Below are positions 5,932-15,535 of a DNA stretch of 30,716 nucleotides, piece after piece. The first letter of the stretch is position 1, and each line of letters starts with the position of its first letter. Under the pieces are notes generated by a model that saw nothing but the letters and a program-made list of their open reading frames with translations, was not told where the DNA came from and made no database searches. Both the position numbers and the translations under genes were made by a program. The DNA is from an uncultured Eubacteriales bacterium (GTDB lineage Bacteria > Bacillota > Clostridia > Oscillospirales > Oscillospiraceae): positions 1 to 30,716 of the forward strand of contig URGL01000026.1 in the NCBI GenBank assembly GCA_900547405.1, read 5' to 3'.

Positions 5932-8900
5932 ATGAAACTGTCTACCAAACAGTTACATAAGAAAAACACCGGCTTTACCCTGACGGAGATGCTGGCGGTA
6001 GTGGCCCTGGTGGCGATTCTGGTGGCCGCCGCCCTTGTGGGGGTAGGACGTCTGCGGCGGAACCTGCGGCAGCGGGAGCTGGACAGCAAGGCGGAGATCA
6101 TCTATATGGCCGCCCAGTCCCGGATCACCCAGCTGCGTACCGGCGGCTTCGGGGACCTCTACGGCAAGGATCAGGATGGGGTCCACAAGGATATCTATCC
6201 CCTGGATGCCGAGGAGAATTCCGAGGACGCGGCGAACCTGTACTATGTCCTCTCCGAGGAAAATTCGGATACCGCTTATGTGCTCCTGCCGGAAAGCAGC
6301 GTGGAGCGGGACCTGTGGATGCACAACTGGCTCATTGAGTACAACCCCAATACGGGCAGCATCTACGCCGTGTTTTACAGCGAGGAGTCCATTGCCGATG
6401 CTGCCGGGGCCGATCCCATGGCCCGGCTGGATGCCCTGCGGGTCAAGAGCGAGCGGCTGGAGGACGGGGCCTGGATCGGCTACTACGGCGGCGACCTGAC
6501 CCACGTGGATGTGGTGGACCCGGATGCCATGCGGGCGGAGGTGGTCATCGTCAACAAGGAAAAGCTGACGGCCTATTTCTACTGCTATACCCTGTCCACG
6601 GAGAAGCCCAGCTTCACCGTGACCATTACGGACTCTGCCGGAAATAAATTCACAAGACAGTTTGCGGCCAGTGAGATCTCCCAGGACTCCGGCACCAAGT
6701 TCAGCGCCAGCTGGGTGCTGGACAGCCTGGACGCGGGAGGCAGCTTCTACACCCAGACCCAGGGCAAGCTCCTGTGCGGCACCAAGATCGATGTCCGCCT
6801 GGACACCAGCCTGCAAAGGATAGGCGGCAAGCGGCTGGCGGACAAGGATATCCAGTCTACCAACAGCCTGTTTGACTACCGCAGCAATGACAACACCGTG
6901 GCCTATATCGCCTATGGCCGTCACCTGCAAAACCTGGACAACAATACCTCTCAGGTGGAGACAAACAAGACGGCCTCCAATATGATCCGCTCTGCCATTC
7001 AGGTGGACGACATCTCCTTCCTGGAAAACGATGCCGACCCGGAATGCTTCTACTCCGTATACGGAGACCGGCTTTTTCAGCCGATCCACAACAGCGGCAT
7101 CCACAGCTATGCGGGCCAGAAGATCGGCTCCGGCGAATCCGGCTCCGGCGGCATCCCCGCCATCAGCGGGCTGCACATTGAGACGACGGATAACCGGGGC
7201 GTGGGCCTGTTCTCCAGCTTTACCGGCACCATCCAGGATCTGCTGGTAACGGGCCCCCGGGTCATGGGCGGTGGGTCCAACGTGGGTGTCCTGGTGGGGG
7301 CTTCCTCCGGCAAGACCCAGATCAGCCATGTGCAGGTGTTCCTCAGTGCGCTGCAGGGGGACCTGGACCGGGCGGGCACCGCCGGAGAAGTGGCCAAGGT
7401 GAAGCCCTGGCTCCAGGGCCGGAACGCGGGAGGCATGATCGGCACTGCCGGATCCAACGGCGAGCTGACCATCCACCACAGCTCCGTATCCCTGCCCATG
7501 TCTGCCACCCGCTACATGGGCGGCCTGGTGGGCATGGTAAACTGCCCCGTGAATATCTACAACTGCTATACGGACTGCTATCTGACGGGTGCCAGCCTAG
7601 GCGGGCTCATCGGCGGCGCGGGCGGCCGGGCCAGGATCAACCTACAGAATTTCTACACTGCGGGCTACGGCCTGGCGGAAAACAGGGCCGCGGGCTGGGT
7701 GGTCTTTGAGGAGAACGTCAGCTCTCTGAAAAACGCCACCAACGGCTACAGCGCCATGAGACTGGAGCTTACCGGCGACAGCGACACCGAGGAGGCGGAC
7801 CGCAGGATCTACACCACCGCCTACGACTGCGTCAATGCCACCCGGGCCTATTATCTGCCCCTGGTGAACACCACGGACTGCCGCAACAGCCAAGTAGAGG
7901 CCATCAGCTACGAGGTGCTGACGGGGATAGAGGCGCTGGAACGCCTACAGGCCCCCTTCGCCCTGGGTACCTCCGGCCAGACCTACCCCTATAACCTGAT
8001 GGACCAGGGCCTGAGCACCTACAGCTTCCCCAAGCTCGGCGAGCTGGACCACTACGGCGACTGGTCGGCCAAATTTGAGGAGGGCGCTCTGGTTTACTTT
8101 GAAAAGGACCAGGCGGGGAACCTTCGCTTTGAGGGCGGCAACATCTCCGTGGACAACATCCGGGCAGACGACACCATCCTGGACTACGCCGACCGTGTCC
8201 GGATCCGGGGGGACGGCTACGCCCTGGCCTATCTGGCGGAAAAGAGCGACGACTGGGAGGCCGTGGTCAAGCTGGGAAACAACTCCGCCACCCTGACCAA
8301 CCAGAACCGGGTGACGGTGACCACCCAGAGCGGCCAGACATACTACCTCTACCGGCTCCCGGCGGATATGCTGAACAACGATGCCAACGTCCAGTCCGGC
8401 ACCTTCTATCAGCAGCTCACCGTCCGGGAGAATGACCAGACCCGCTATTACTATTTCAATCCCAATTTTGCCAGCTGCTTCGGCTCCTCCCTGGAGAGCA
8501 AGCCCAGCGTGCTGCACCTGCGCAGCCCCCGGCACCTGTATGCCCTGAGCAGACTCTATCCCCAATACAGAGGACTGCTCACCGCGGCCAGCGCCGTGTG
8601 GCAGGACCTGGATCTGAGCTACGGGTGGTACGATTGGGAAGAATACTACGGCCGGTCCTTCCTGAGTCAGGAGCCCATCGGCTCCGAGACGGATCCCTAT
8701 TTCATCACCTACGATGGCCGGAACCATGTGATCGAGGGCCTGGACATTGAGAGCTCCGCCAATCAGGTGGGCCTCTTCGGCAAGGTCAGTGCCTCCGGCA
8801 GCATCCGCAATCTGGTGCTCATTGGCGAAAGCACCGGTGGGACGGCCCACACCGTGGCCCACATGGAAAAGGACAGCCGCCCCATAGCCGACGGCGTGAA

Positions 8901-11900
8901 GACCGTCAACATGGGCGCACTGGTGGGCTGGAACCAGGGCAATCTCTCGAACTGCGCCGTCACCGGCTACCGGATGGGCCTGTCCGCTTACAATGGGGCC
9001 ACCGTCAATATCGGCGGCCTGGTGGGCCGCAACGACGGCGGCACCGTCAGCGCCTGCTCCGCCGAGACCCCCACGGTCTCCCTGCGCAGCTACAATGCCA
9101 ACATCTATGCCGCCGGTCTGGTAGGCGACAACTCCGGCTCCGTGTACAACAGCTACGCGGCAGGCTATCTGGAGGTCACCGAATCCCGGCTGAATAAAAA
9201 CACCGTCCGCATTGCGGGCTTCGCCGCGAAGAACGGCAGCGGCAACCTGATCCGCTGCTACGCCGGTGTGGCCCTCATGGGCAGCGGCGACACGGAGATG
9301 TACGGCTTTGCCTGCACCGGCGGCGCTGCCATCGGCTGCTACTACTTAGACGGCGGCACCTATGCCTACCGGGGCAAGATCTACAGCCTGAATGCCTCTG
9401 AAAATGCCTTCCGGGCAACCGCCCGAGGCAGCGTCACCGATGCCCAGGGTCTGGCAAACATGAAGCTGGACGGATTCGTCTCTGCTCCCCATACCTACCT
9501 GGGCAACGCCGACGGGCAGACCTATCCCTATCCTGCCAGCCTGACGAGAAACGGCCAGGCCATGCATTTCGGTCCCTGGCCCAACCAGGACAAGGATGTG
9601 GGTGAATTCGGCGTGTTCTACTGGGAGTATGAGCAGGGGGGCAACTCCGGCTACCATCTGTCCTTCCAGGGCACCAGCAATGGGGAAATGATGGAGGGCG
9701 GCAGCACCCTGTGTACCGCCCACGACGACGGCGGCGTGATCACCAAGTATGGCTACGGCTACTTCTACAAGCCCACTGCCAATACGGCCCCGGAGGATGA
9801 CCCCAAGCGGCCAACTCTGGTGCCCACCAACTGCGAGCTGGGGGACGAGGACACCGACGCCAGCCGGGAGCTGGAGATCCAGATGCCCCAGTATAAGTTC
9901 GTGGCTTACCGGACGGGGGTAAACGGCCTGCACATGACGGGTAAGGACGGCAACCGGGACACGGAGGCCAACCGGAACGCTGCCTGGACGCTGTACAGCC
10001 CCTATGTGACCCGGGACGACGGCAGCGTGGACACGGCCAAATCCGGGGTGTATACCTACACGGTGTCCCCCTTCTTTGCCAACGCCTTCAGCCTGGACAG
10101 CATCTCTCAGGCGGACCTTGGGGATGCCCGGGCCACCGGGGCCGCCAGGCCCGGAAGCCAGGGGAACAGCTATGAGGTCCGGTCTGTGGAGCAGCTGCAA
10201 TTTATCAACTGGAACTACTGGGCGAAGAACGCCTCGTCCTATATCTCCGCCACGGACAGAAGCAAAAACGATAGCCTGTATAATCGCTATCCCTATCTGT
10301 CCTATGGTAAATATGGCACGAACGGCAATCGACCCAGCGCCAGACTGGACCTCTATTGGGTCCAGTCCCACGACCTGAATGCCACAGACACCGGCGGGAC
10401 ATACACACCCATCGGCGGAATGTATGACAACGCCGGAAATACCGGAAACGCCCAGGCAATCATGGCCTTCTTCTCCTCCAGCTACGACGGACAGGCCTAT
10501 ACCATTCGGAATATCAGCATTGATACGGATGCCCAGTGCATCGGCGTGTTCGGTGCCACCGCCGGAGCCAAGATGAAGAACATCGTGCTTTACTCCGACA
10601 ACAACGCCCAGATCATCCACCGGGATTCCAAAAGCTGGTACTCTGTAGGCGGTTTGGTGGGCTTGGCCGGTTCCGGAAACGATGCCGACAGTACCTTCGA
10701 AAACTGCACAGTATCCGGCTATTCCATCCTGGATGTGCAGGCAACAAATCCCGGCTGGGGCGGCGGCTGCGTGGGCGGAATGGTTGGTGCCACCACCATG
10801 AAGATCACCAAGTGCTCGGCTGTGACGGATATTGAGATCAATATCCGTTACAACGGCGGTTATCAGAATCTCCGTGTGGGCGGCCTGGTAGGCTGTGCCC
10901 GAGGCAGCATTGCCGAATGCTATGCGGGTGGATCCATGAAAAGCACCTCCAATATCAGCCAGGGCGGATTCAGCGGATCGGCGAATATCTGGATGGGCGG
11001 CATTCTTGGGGGCATCATCCTGCGTAACGGCGGCAACCTGGCCTCGCTTATCGGCTCTACCACTGTGGCCACCACCGTAACCGATTCTTACAGCTATGTA
11101 TCCATGCCCGCCAAGGGGAGCAACGGAATCAAGAGCACTCAGGCCATTGCCTCCAACGGCGAAATGCAGGAGGGTTTTTCCAATGTTCAAAACGACTATA
11201 TTGTGATTACAAACTGCTATGCGCTGGACAGTTCGGCGCAAAAAGCCGATGACTACAAGCTGATTACCTACGGCCAGCTAAAGGGAACGGCCACCTTCCA
11301 GGGGGTGAACCTGAACGCTACCCACTATGCGTCCGGTAGCGGCAAAGATTGGTGGCACCGCCGAATCGAACTGAACAACCACCGCAATCCATACCTCTCT
11401 TATTCCGAGATGCAGGAAGCGCTCTTCGACTACCTGCCGGACTTCCAGCAGGTCACCACCACCGAGAACACCGCCTCCATCAACGGCAAATACTCCTTTC
11501 CCGGCAGCGATATCCAGCTGAAGGGCCTGGACTATCCCTTCCCAACCATCCTGACCCAGGAAAACAACGGGGAGACCGTCAACGTCCACTATGGCCGCTG
11601 GCCCAAGTTCGGCATCTACTGGCAGGAGCATCAGGCGACCATGGACCTGCTGGCGAACCGGGGCAATACCGCCGCGGCGGATGGAGTAGCGGAAGAAGTG
11701 GCGAATGAAGTGGCGGAGGAGGCAGAGCTCCTGGAATTGCCCCCGGAGGAAACGGAAGAAACGGGATCTCCTATAGAAGATGAGCAGACCGAGACCCAGG
11801 AGCTGATTGCCTTGCAGGCGGAGACCCTCCAGGCCACCCTGGATTGGCGGCTTTATGTGGCGGGAGTCGATACCAGCGGCATTTCCGAGCCTGTGTATAC

Positions 11901-13935
11901 CCTGATGGACCAGGAGGGGAATCCCATCCCGGAGGCTGAGGTGAGCAAGGCCGCGGCCAGTATCCTGGCCTATGATAAGACCCTGACCGGTGACTATTTT
12001 GGTGTCACCTTCCTGGGCCAGCATCCCGGCACCGTCAAGGTCCTGGCCACCGTGACCCAGAAGGACGTGGACTATACCGCCCTGCTGACCCTGACGGTGA
12101 CGGCGGACCTGAAGATCGCCGTGGACGAAACCCTGCTGCCTCTGAAGGCCTACGAAGGGGACGGCCTGGCAGAGCTGAAAGTCCTGCTGAAGGATGCCGG
12201 GGGCAACGCCTTCCGCCCCGGCGAAAATGCCAAGCTCAACTGGGACCTGGCCATCGATACCCAGGACAGCGAAAAGGACCTGGTGACCTGGACCAAGGAC
12301 GGCTTCCTGAAGGCCAACGAGGACGGCAGCTTCGTGCTGACAGGCCTCACCGGCTTCAGCGCCGGAGAAGGGGCGCTGAGCCTGCGCCTTACCTATACCT
12401 GGGATGCCGGTGACGGCGTAAACGCGGACCCGGTGGAATCCACCCTGGTGATCCCGGTGGTGATCTATCCCAGCGATGTGCTGGGCCTGGGTGACGGCAT
12501 CACGGACCAGGAAATCACCCTGCCCCATACGCCTGCCGACGGAGAATTCACCTCCGAAGCACGGGCGGAAGGGAAGGAGGGACCGGCGCTGGAGAGCGCC
12601 AAGCTCTTCCTCTATGCCTCCAACCGGAAGGACACGGAGGGTAGCGCCATCTCTTACACGGATCTCGGTGCTTTCGATGTAGAAAAGGCGGAACTGAATC
12701 TTGGGGGCAGCTACCGGGAAATGACCAAGGACACTACGGACTCGGAGCCTGCCGCGGACAGCTTCACCTTGGAGGGGATCACCGTCAGCATTGACAGGGC
12801 GGCGGTCACTACAGGCACCCGGAATCAGAACTTTACCTACCGGCCTGTTACCGTCACCGGCGACAGCGATGCCCAGTGGTCCCTGCGGTTGACCCTGAGG
12901 CCCAGAAGCACCGATGGCACCATCGTCAACCGGACCTACGCCCTTGTCTATGATCGGCCAAACTATGTCCGGTTCTGCTTCCAGGATACCCAGACCCTAT
13001 TAAAGCAGATCCGTGTGCAGCAGGGCCAGGATCTGAGCAAGCTGGACCAGGATGAGCTGGACGGGGAGCTGCTGCAGCTGGTGAAAAACGCCGGACTGGA
13101 CGCGACTGCCGGACTGGCAGAAGGATATCACTGGACCTGGAGGCTGCCGGAGGGTACCGTTACGGAAAACAGGACCATCCTCCAGGAGGCCGGGCCGATC
13201 CGCTTCTATGTGGCCTATGATGCGGGCTATGACGACTATGAGTGGGACGACAACGTGCCCATGGAGAATTCCGTCTTTACCTATCACAGCAGCGCAAACA
13301 CGTTGAAGGAATGCGAATACCAGCGTCCAGGCTACGAATTTGTGGGCTGGGCAGGGCAGGGTGGAGCACACTTTATGCCCGGGCCCTTTGAGGAACGGCT
13401 GGACACCCTCACCGGCGGACAGAAGATCGAGCAGGGCCAGATCGTGACCCTCCGGGCCCTCTGGACACCGGCCAGCTACACCGTCACCTACAACGGCAAC
13501 TTCCCCGGCTGGGACAGCCCTGACGGGGAGGCCGGAACCATGGAGGCAAGCCGGTATTCCATCGGAACGGAGGACAGTCCGCTGCCGGACCGCGGCTTCA
13601 CCCGCTCCGGCTACCGCTTTGTGGGCTGGGCCTTTGAGGCCGATGCCGCCCAGGCGGCGCTGACCCAAGGGGCGACCCTGGAGGACGCTATGAAGCAGGG
13701 GGGCAGCCACATCCTCTACCAGAACGTAACGCTGTATGCGGTCTGGGAGCAGGAGGAAGGGGACCAGCAGCACCAGGAAGACGGGACGGAGAAACAGGAG
13801 GACCTGGAAGAAGGCGGAGATACCGGCCAGAAAGAGCCGATCCTGCCGGAGACGCCGGAGCAGCCTGCCGAAGGACCGGAGGACAAAAAGCAGGAGCCCG
13901 TGGAAGAGGCGAACCGGAATGAGACGGAAGCCTGA
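5932..13935 (+). CDS. Giant modular prepilin with GLUG-like and InlB-type repeats, probable pilus tip adhesin
   Basis: This 2667-residue protein begins as a prepilin: a 14-residue basic leader, then NTG|FTLTEMLAVVALVAIL with Glu at +5, so PilD should cleave it and it should enter the pilus. Pilins are normally 100-250 residues. The remainder is extracellular and modular. GLUG-like motifs of the form GGLVGxNxGxVxxC occur in three blocks at about 450-580, 990-1110 and 1570-1700. An acidic linker lies at about 1920-1965 and Ig-like beta segments at about 1970-2400. Two Listeria-Bacteroides/InlB-type repeats end in FVGW...TLRALW (about 2460-2515) and FVGW...TLYAVW (about 2555-2603). An acidic Gln/Glu/Pro tail closes the protein. 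There is no C-terminal membrane anchor. GGAGG lies 10 bases before the ATG. The bulk suggests tip placement, taking the role PilY1 has elsewhere. The ligand is unknown. Confidence 0.88.
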   Translation: MKLSTKQLHKKNTGFTLTEMLAVVALVAILVAAALVGVGRLRRNLRQRELDSKAEIIYMAAQSRITQLRTGGFGDLYGKDQDGVHKDIYPLDAEENSEDAANLYYVLSEENSDTAYVLLPESSVERDLWMHNWLIEYNPNTGSIYAVFYSEESIADAAGADPMARLDALRVKSERLEDGAWIGYYGGDLTHVDVVDPDAMRAEVVIVNKEKLTAYFYCYTLSTEKPSFTVTITDSAGNKFTRQFAASEISQDSGTKFSASWVLDSLDAGGSFYTQTQGKLLCGTKIDVRLDTSLQRIGGKRLADKDIQSTNSLFDYRSNDNTVAYIAYGRHLQNLDNNTSQVETNKTASNMIRSAIQVDDISFLENDADPECFYSVYGDRLFQPIHNSGIHSYAGQKIGSGESGSGGIPAISGLHIETTDNRGVGLFSSFTGTIQDLLVTGPRVMGGGSNVGVLVGASSGKTQISHVQVFLSALQGDLDRAGTAGEVAKVKPWLQGRNAGGMIGTAGSNGELTIHHSSVSLPMSATRYMGGLVGMVNCPVNIYNCYTDCYLTGASLGGLIGGAGGRARINLQNFYTAGYGLAENRAAGWVVFEENVSSLKNATNGYSAMRLELTGDSDTEEADRRIYTTAYDCVNATRAYYLPLVNTTDCRNSQVEAISYEVLTGIEALERLQAPFALGTSGQTYPYNLMDQGLSTYSFPKLGELDHYGDWSAKFEEGALVYFEKDQAGNLRFEGGNISVDNIRADDTILDYADRVRIRGDGYALAYLAEKSDDWEAVVKLGNNSATLTNQNRVTVTTQSGQTYYLYRLPADMLNNDANVQSGTFYQQLTVRENDQTRYYYFNPNFASCFGSSLESKPSVLHLRSPRHLYALSRLYPQYRGLLTAASAVWQDLDLSYGWYDWEEYYGRSFLSQEPIGSETDPYFITYDGRNHVIEGLDIESSANQVGLFGKVSASGSIRNLVLIGESTGGTAHTVAHMEKDSRPIADGVKTVNMGALVGWNQGNLSNCAVTGYRMGLSAYNGATVNIGGLVGRNDGGTVSACSAETPTVSLRSYNANIYAAGLVGDNSGSVYNSYAAGYLEVTESRLNKNTVRIAGFAAKNGSGNLIRCYAGVALMGSGDTEMYGFACTGGAAIGCYYLDGGTYAYRGKIYSLNASENAFRATARGSVTDAQGLANMKLDGFVSAPHTYLGNADGQTYPYPASLTRNGQAMHFGPWPNQDKDVGEFGVFYWEYEQGGNSGYHLSFQGTSNGEMMEGGSTLCTAHDDGGVITKYGYGYFYKPTANTAPEDDPKRPTLVPTNCELGDEDTDASRELEIQMPQYKFVAYRTGVNGLHMTGKDGNRDTEANRNAAWTLYSPYVTRDDGSVDTAKSGVYTYTVSPFFANAFSLDSISQADLGDARATGAARPGSQGNSYEVRSVEQLQFINWNYWAKNASSYISATDRSKNDSLYNRYPYLSYGKYGTNGNRPSARLDLYWVQSHDLNATDTGGTYTPIGGMYDNAGNTGNAQAIMAFFSSSYDGQAYTIRNISIDTDAQCIGVFGATAGAKMKNIVLYSDNNAQIIHRDSKSWYSVGGLVGLAGSGNDADSTFENCTVSGYSILDVQATNPGWGGGCVGGMVGATTMKITKCSAVTDIEINIRYNGGYQNLRVGGLVGCARGSIAECYAGGSMKSTSNISQGGFSGSANIWMGGILGGIILRNGGNLASLIGSTTVATTVTDSYSYVSMPAKGSNGIKSTQAIASNGEMQEGFSNVQNDYIVITNCYALDSSAQKADDYKLITYGQLKGTATFQGVNLNATHYASGSGKDWWHRRIELNNHRNPYLSYSEMQEALFDYLPDFQQVTTTENTASINGKYSFPGSDIQLKGLDYPFPTILTQENNGETVNVHYGRWPKFGIYWQEHQATMDLLANRGNTAAADGVAEEVANEVAEEAELLELPPEETEETGSPIEDEQTETQELIALQAETLQATLDWRLYVAGVDTSGISEPVYTLMDQEGNPIPEAEVSKAAASILAYDKTLTGDYFGVTFLGQHPGTVKVLATVTQKDVDYTALLTLTVTADLKIAVDETLLPLKAYEGDGLAELKVLLKDAGGNAFRPGENAKLNWDLAIDTQDSEKDLVTWTKDGFLKANEDGSFVLTGLTGFSAGEGALSLRLTYTWDAGDGVNADPVESTLVIPVVIYPSDVLGLGDGITDQEITLPHTPADGEFTSEARAEGKEGPALESAKLFLYASNRKDTEGSAISYTDLGAFDVEKAELNLGGSYREMTKDTTDSEPAADSFTLEGITVSIDRAAVTTGTRNQNFTYRPVTVTGDSDAQWSLRLTLRPRSTDGTIVNRTYALVYDRPNYVRFCFQDTQTLLKQIRVQQGQDLSKLDQDELDGELLQLVKNAGLDATAGLAEGYHWTWRLPEGTVTENRTILQEAGPIRFYVAYDAGYDDYEWDDNVPMENSVFTYHSSANTLKECEYQRPGYEFVGWAGQGGAHFMPGPFEERLDTLTGGQKIEQGQIVTLRALWTPASYTVTYNGNFPGWDSPDGEAGTMEASRYSIGTEDSPLPDRGFTRSGYRFVGWAFEADAAQAALTQGATLEDAMKQGGSHILYQNVTLYAVWEQEEGDQQHQEDGTEKQEDLEEGGDTGQKEPILPETPEQPAEGPEDKKQEPVEEANRNETEA

Positions 13936-13955
13936 GAAAGAAAGGAGGAGACCCC

Positions 13956-14639
13956 GTGAAAACCATACGCAAGAAGCTGCGGTCTGACCGGGGCTCCTCC
14001 ATGGTTCTGGCCCTGTTTCTGATGCTGGTGGCCTTGATGGTGAGCCACACCATCCTGGCCGCCGCCGCCACTGCCGGACAGAACGTGGTCCAGCAGCGTG
14101 AAAGCCAGCAGGCCTATCTGACGGTGAGCTCTGCCGCGGAAACCTTCCGGGACAGTGTGCTGAGCTTCAACGGGGACAACAGCTTCCGGCGGATGGTCAC
14201 TACCAGATACAAAGACGCGTCCCAGGAAGAGGTCCTGGCGACCCAGACCACATATACTACGCTTTCGGGCCCCTTTTCCAAGGAAGTGGAGAATGGGCTG
14301 AAGCACCTGATGGATTATGGGACCGCCTACACCAAGACCTGCACCATCCAGGTAGAGGGCTACGAGGATGTTTCCATGGAGATGACGCTGGACAAGGACC
14401 CGGATTTCAGTGAGGGGAAATATGTGCTTACCGCCGTTTTTTCCAACGTTGTTCCCGGCAAGCCCATTCCGGAGGCTCCATGCCGCATGAAGGTGACCAT
14501 CCGGGCCAATACCGACTCCGTAAAGGACGAGGCCGGACAGGATGAAAGCAACGTCTGGACCAGGCGGACCGTGACCTGGGCCTTTACCACGGCAAAGCTG
14601 GAGCGGGCGGACGCGGCGAAGAAGGGGGCGGGATCATGA
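13956..14639 (+). CDS. Minor pilin lacking Glu5, PilX/GspK-like
   Basis: A 227-residue protein starting at GTG, with AAAGGAGGAG seven bases upstream. The N-terminus is a basic leader ending RSDRG, followed by SSMVLALFLMLVALMVS and a long hydrophobic helix. If cleavage is after that Gly, position +5 is Leu, not Glu. Loss of Glu5 is known for tip pseudopilin GspK and for PilX-type minor pilins, which start pilus assembly. The rest is a helical then beta-rich domain with no further motif I recognise. It lies 20 bases after the giant prepilin gene and overlaps the next gene by ATGA, so the minor pilins are probably made in fixed ratio. The name is by analogy. Confidence 0.72.
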   Translation: MKTIRKKLRSDRGSSMVLALFLMLVALMVSHTILAAAATAGQNVVQQRESQQAYLTVSSAAETFRDSVLSFNGDNSFRRMVTTRYKDASQEEVLATQTTYTTLSGPFSKEVENGLKHLMDYGTAYTKTCTIQVEGYEDVSMEMTLDKDPDFSEGKYVLTAVFSNVVPGKPIPEAPCRMKVTIRANTDSVKDEAGQDESNVWTRRTVTWAFTTAKLERADAAKKGAGS

Positions 14640-14944
14640 AAAAAATGGGTTCCTGCCGGGGCGAGACCCTGGTAGAGTCCCTGTGTGCCATATTGGTGAT
14701 CACGGTGGTCTTCCTGTTTCTCTGCGGGGCTGTGGTTTCCGCCGCCCGGTCCAACGCCCAGATCAAGGGTGCGGACCAGTCCTTCCGCTATGAGGACATG
14801 GAGGCGACGAACACCGAGAAGTATCTGGTGGTGAACGGCAACAAATACCCCATCCAGGAATGGGTGACCAAGTCTAAGAGTACGGATACGGGGTATGCGA
14901 CGACCATCTATCGCCGCTACACCACCCAGGAGGCAGCCAAGTGA
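14636..14944 (+). CDS. Small minor pilin, PilV/PulI-like
   Basis: A 102-residue prepilin with leader MKKMGSCRG and processing site G|ETLVESLCAILV, giving Glu at +1 and Glu at +5, a form common in clostridial minor pilins. The hydrophobic helix runs to about residue 38, then a short soluble domain of about 60 residues, smaller than most pilins. It starts within the end of the preceding minor pilin (ATGA) and its stop overlaps the next GTG start, so the three genes are translationally coupled. It is probably part of the pilus-initiating tip complex; the PilV/PulI label is by size and order only. Confidence 0.75.
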   Translation: MKKMGSCRGETLVESLCAILVITVVFLFLCGAVVSAARSNAQIKGADQSFRYEDMEATNTEKYLVVNGNKYPIQEWVTKSKSTDTGYATTIYRRYTTQEAAK

Positions 14945-15438
14945 AAAGACACAATCGAGGGTTTACCCTGGTAGAGATGCTCTGCACCGTTGTGATCCTG
15001 CTGCTGGTGTCCGCCACAGTCACCGTAGGCACCCGGCTGGCGGTAGAGAGCTATACCGCCTCTATCACGGCCTCAGAATCCCAGACCCTGTGCACCACGG
15101 TGCTGGATGCCGTCGGTGACATTCTGCGCTACAGCACCCGGGTTACGGACTGGTCTGAGGAGCTTCATTTCCAATCCGACCGTTACGATGGTGTTCGCTA
15201 TTTTGCGGTAGAGGACGGAAAGGTGATCCTGGCCGCAGAGGGAACGGAAATCGCGCCCCAGAAGCTTCTGCCGGTCAAGGCCTATCCCAACGGCCTCCAG
15301 GTCCGGCTGGAGCTGGAACCCAACCAGGCAGAAAATATGGTGACCGTCAAGGTAACCGCCCTGAACAGTAAGGGAAAGGAATTGGCGTCCCGAGAGCTGG
15401 ATGTCCGGATCCTGAATCCTCAGGAGGACACCCCGTGA
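14941..15438 (+). CDS. Minor pilin, PilW/PulJ-like
   Basis: A 165-residue prepilin starting at GTG, overlapping the previous stop by 4 bases. The leader is 7 residues (MKRHNRG), followed by FTLVEMLCTVVILLLV with Glu at +5 and a typical hydrophobic helix. The globular part is beta-rich. It resembles PulJ/PilW-type subunits in order and length. It is the last gene of the pilus cluster; a strong terminator follows within 5 bases. Together with the two preceding genes it would form the tip complex expected to carry or prime the giant prepilin. Confidence 0.82.
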   Translation: MKRHNRGFTLVEMLCTVVILLLVSATVTVGTRLAVESYTASITASESQTLCTTVLDAVGDILRYSTRVTDWSEELHFQSDRYDGVRYFAVEDGKVILAAEGTEIAPQKLLPVKAYPNGLQVRLELEPNQAENMVTVKVTALNSKGKELASRELDVRILNPQEDTP

Positions 15439-15442
15439 AACA

Positions 15443-15490
15443 GCCCCCCCGGACTCCGGCAGAAGCCGGTCCGGGGGCATTGCCTTTTTC
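15443..15490 (+). terminator. Terminator of the pilus cluster
   Basis: CCCCCGGA plus CCGGC pair with GCCGG plus TCCGGGGG around an AGAA loop, with a CT bulge. CATTGCC and TTTTT follow. It begins immediately after the last minor pilin stop and separates the pilus cluster from pepV. Confidence 0.85.
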
Positions 15491-15508
15491 CCAGATTCGC
15501 GGTATAAT
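15480..15508 (+). promoter_or_regulatory. Probable pepV promoter
   Basis: TTGCCT (15480-15485) and TATAAT (15503-15508) are separated by 17 bases. The -35 overlaps the end of the pilus terminator. The start codon lies 28 bases after the -10. Confidence 0.65.
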
Positions 15509-15535
15509 ACCAGAAAAAAACAGGAGGTAAAAACC

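Noticed and set aside
9346..11241. Antisense open frame of 631 codons within the giant prepilin gene
   Set aside because: No ribosome site or recognisable domain; the sense strand has a continuous modular protein.
13843..13857. LPETP in the giant prepilin as a sortase signal
   Set aside because: The fifth residue is Pro, not Gly, and no hydrophobic helix with a basic tail follows. The end is an acidic hydrophilic tail.
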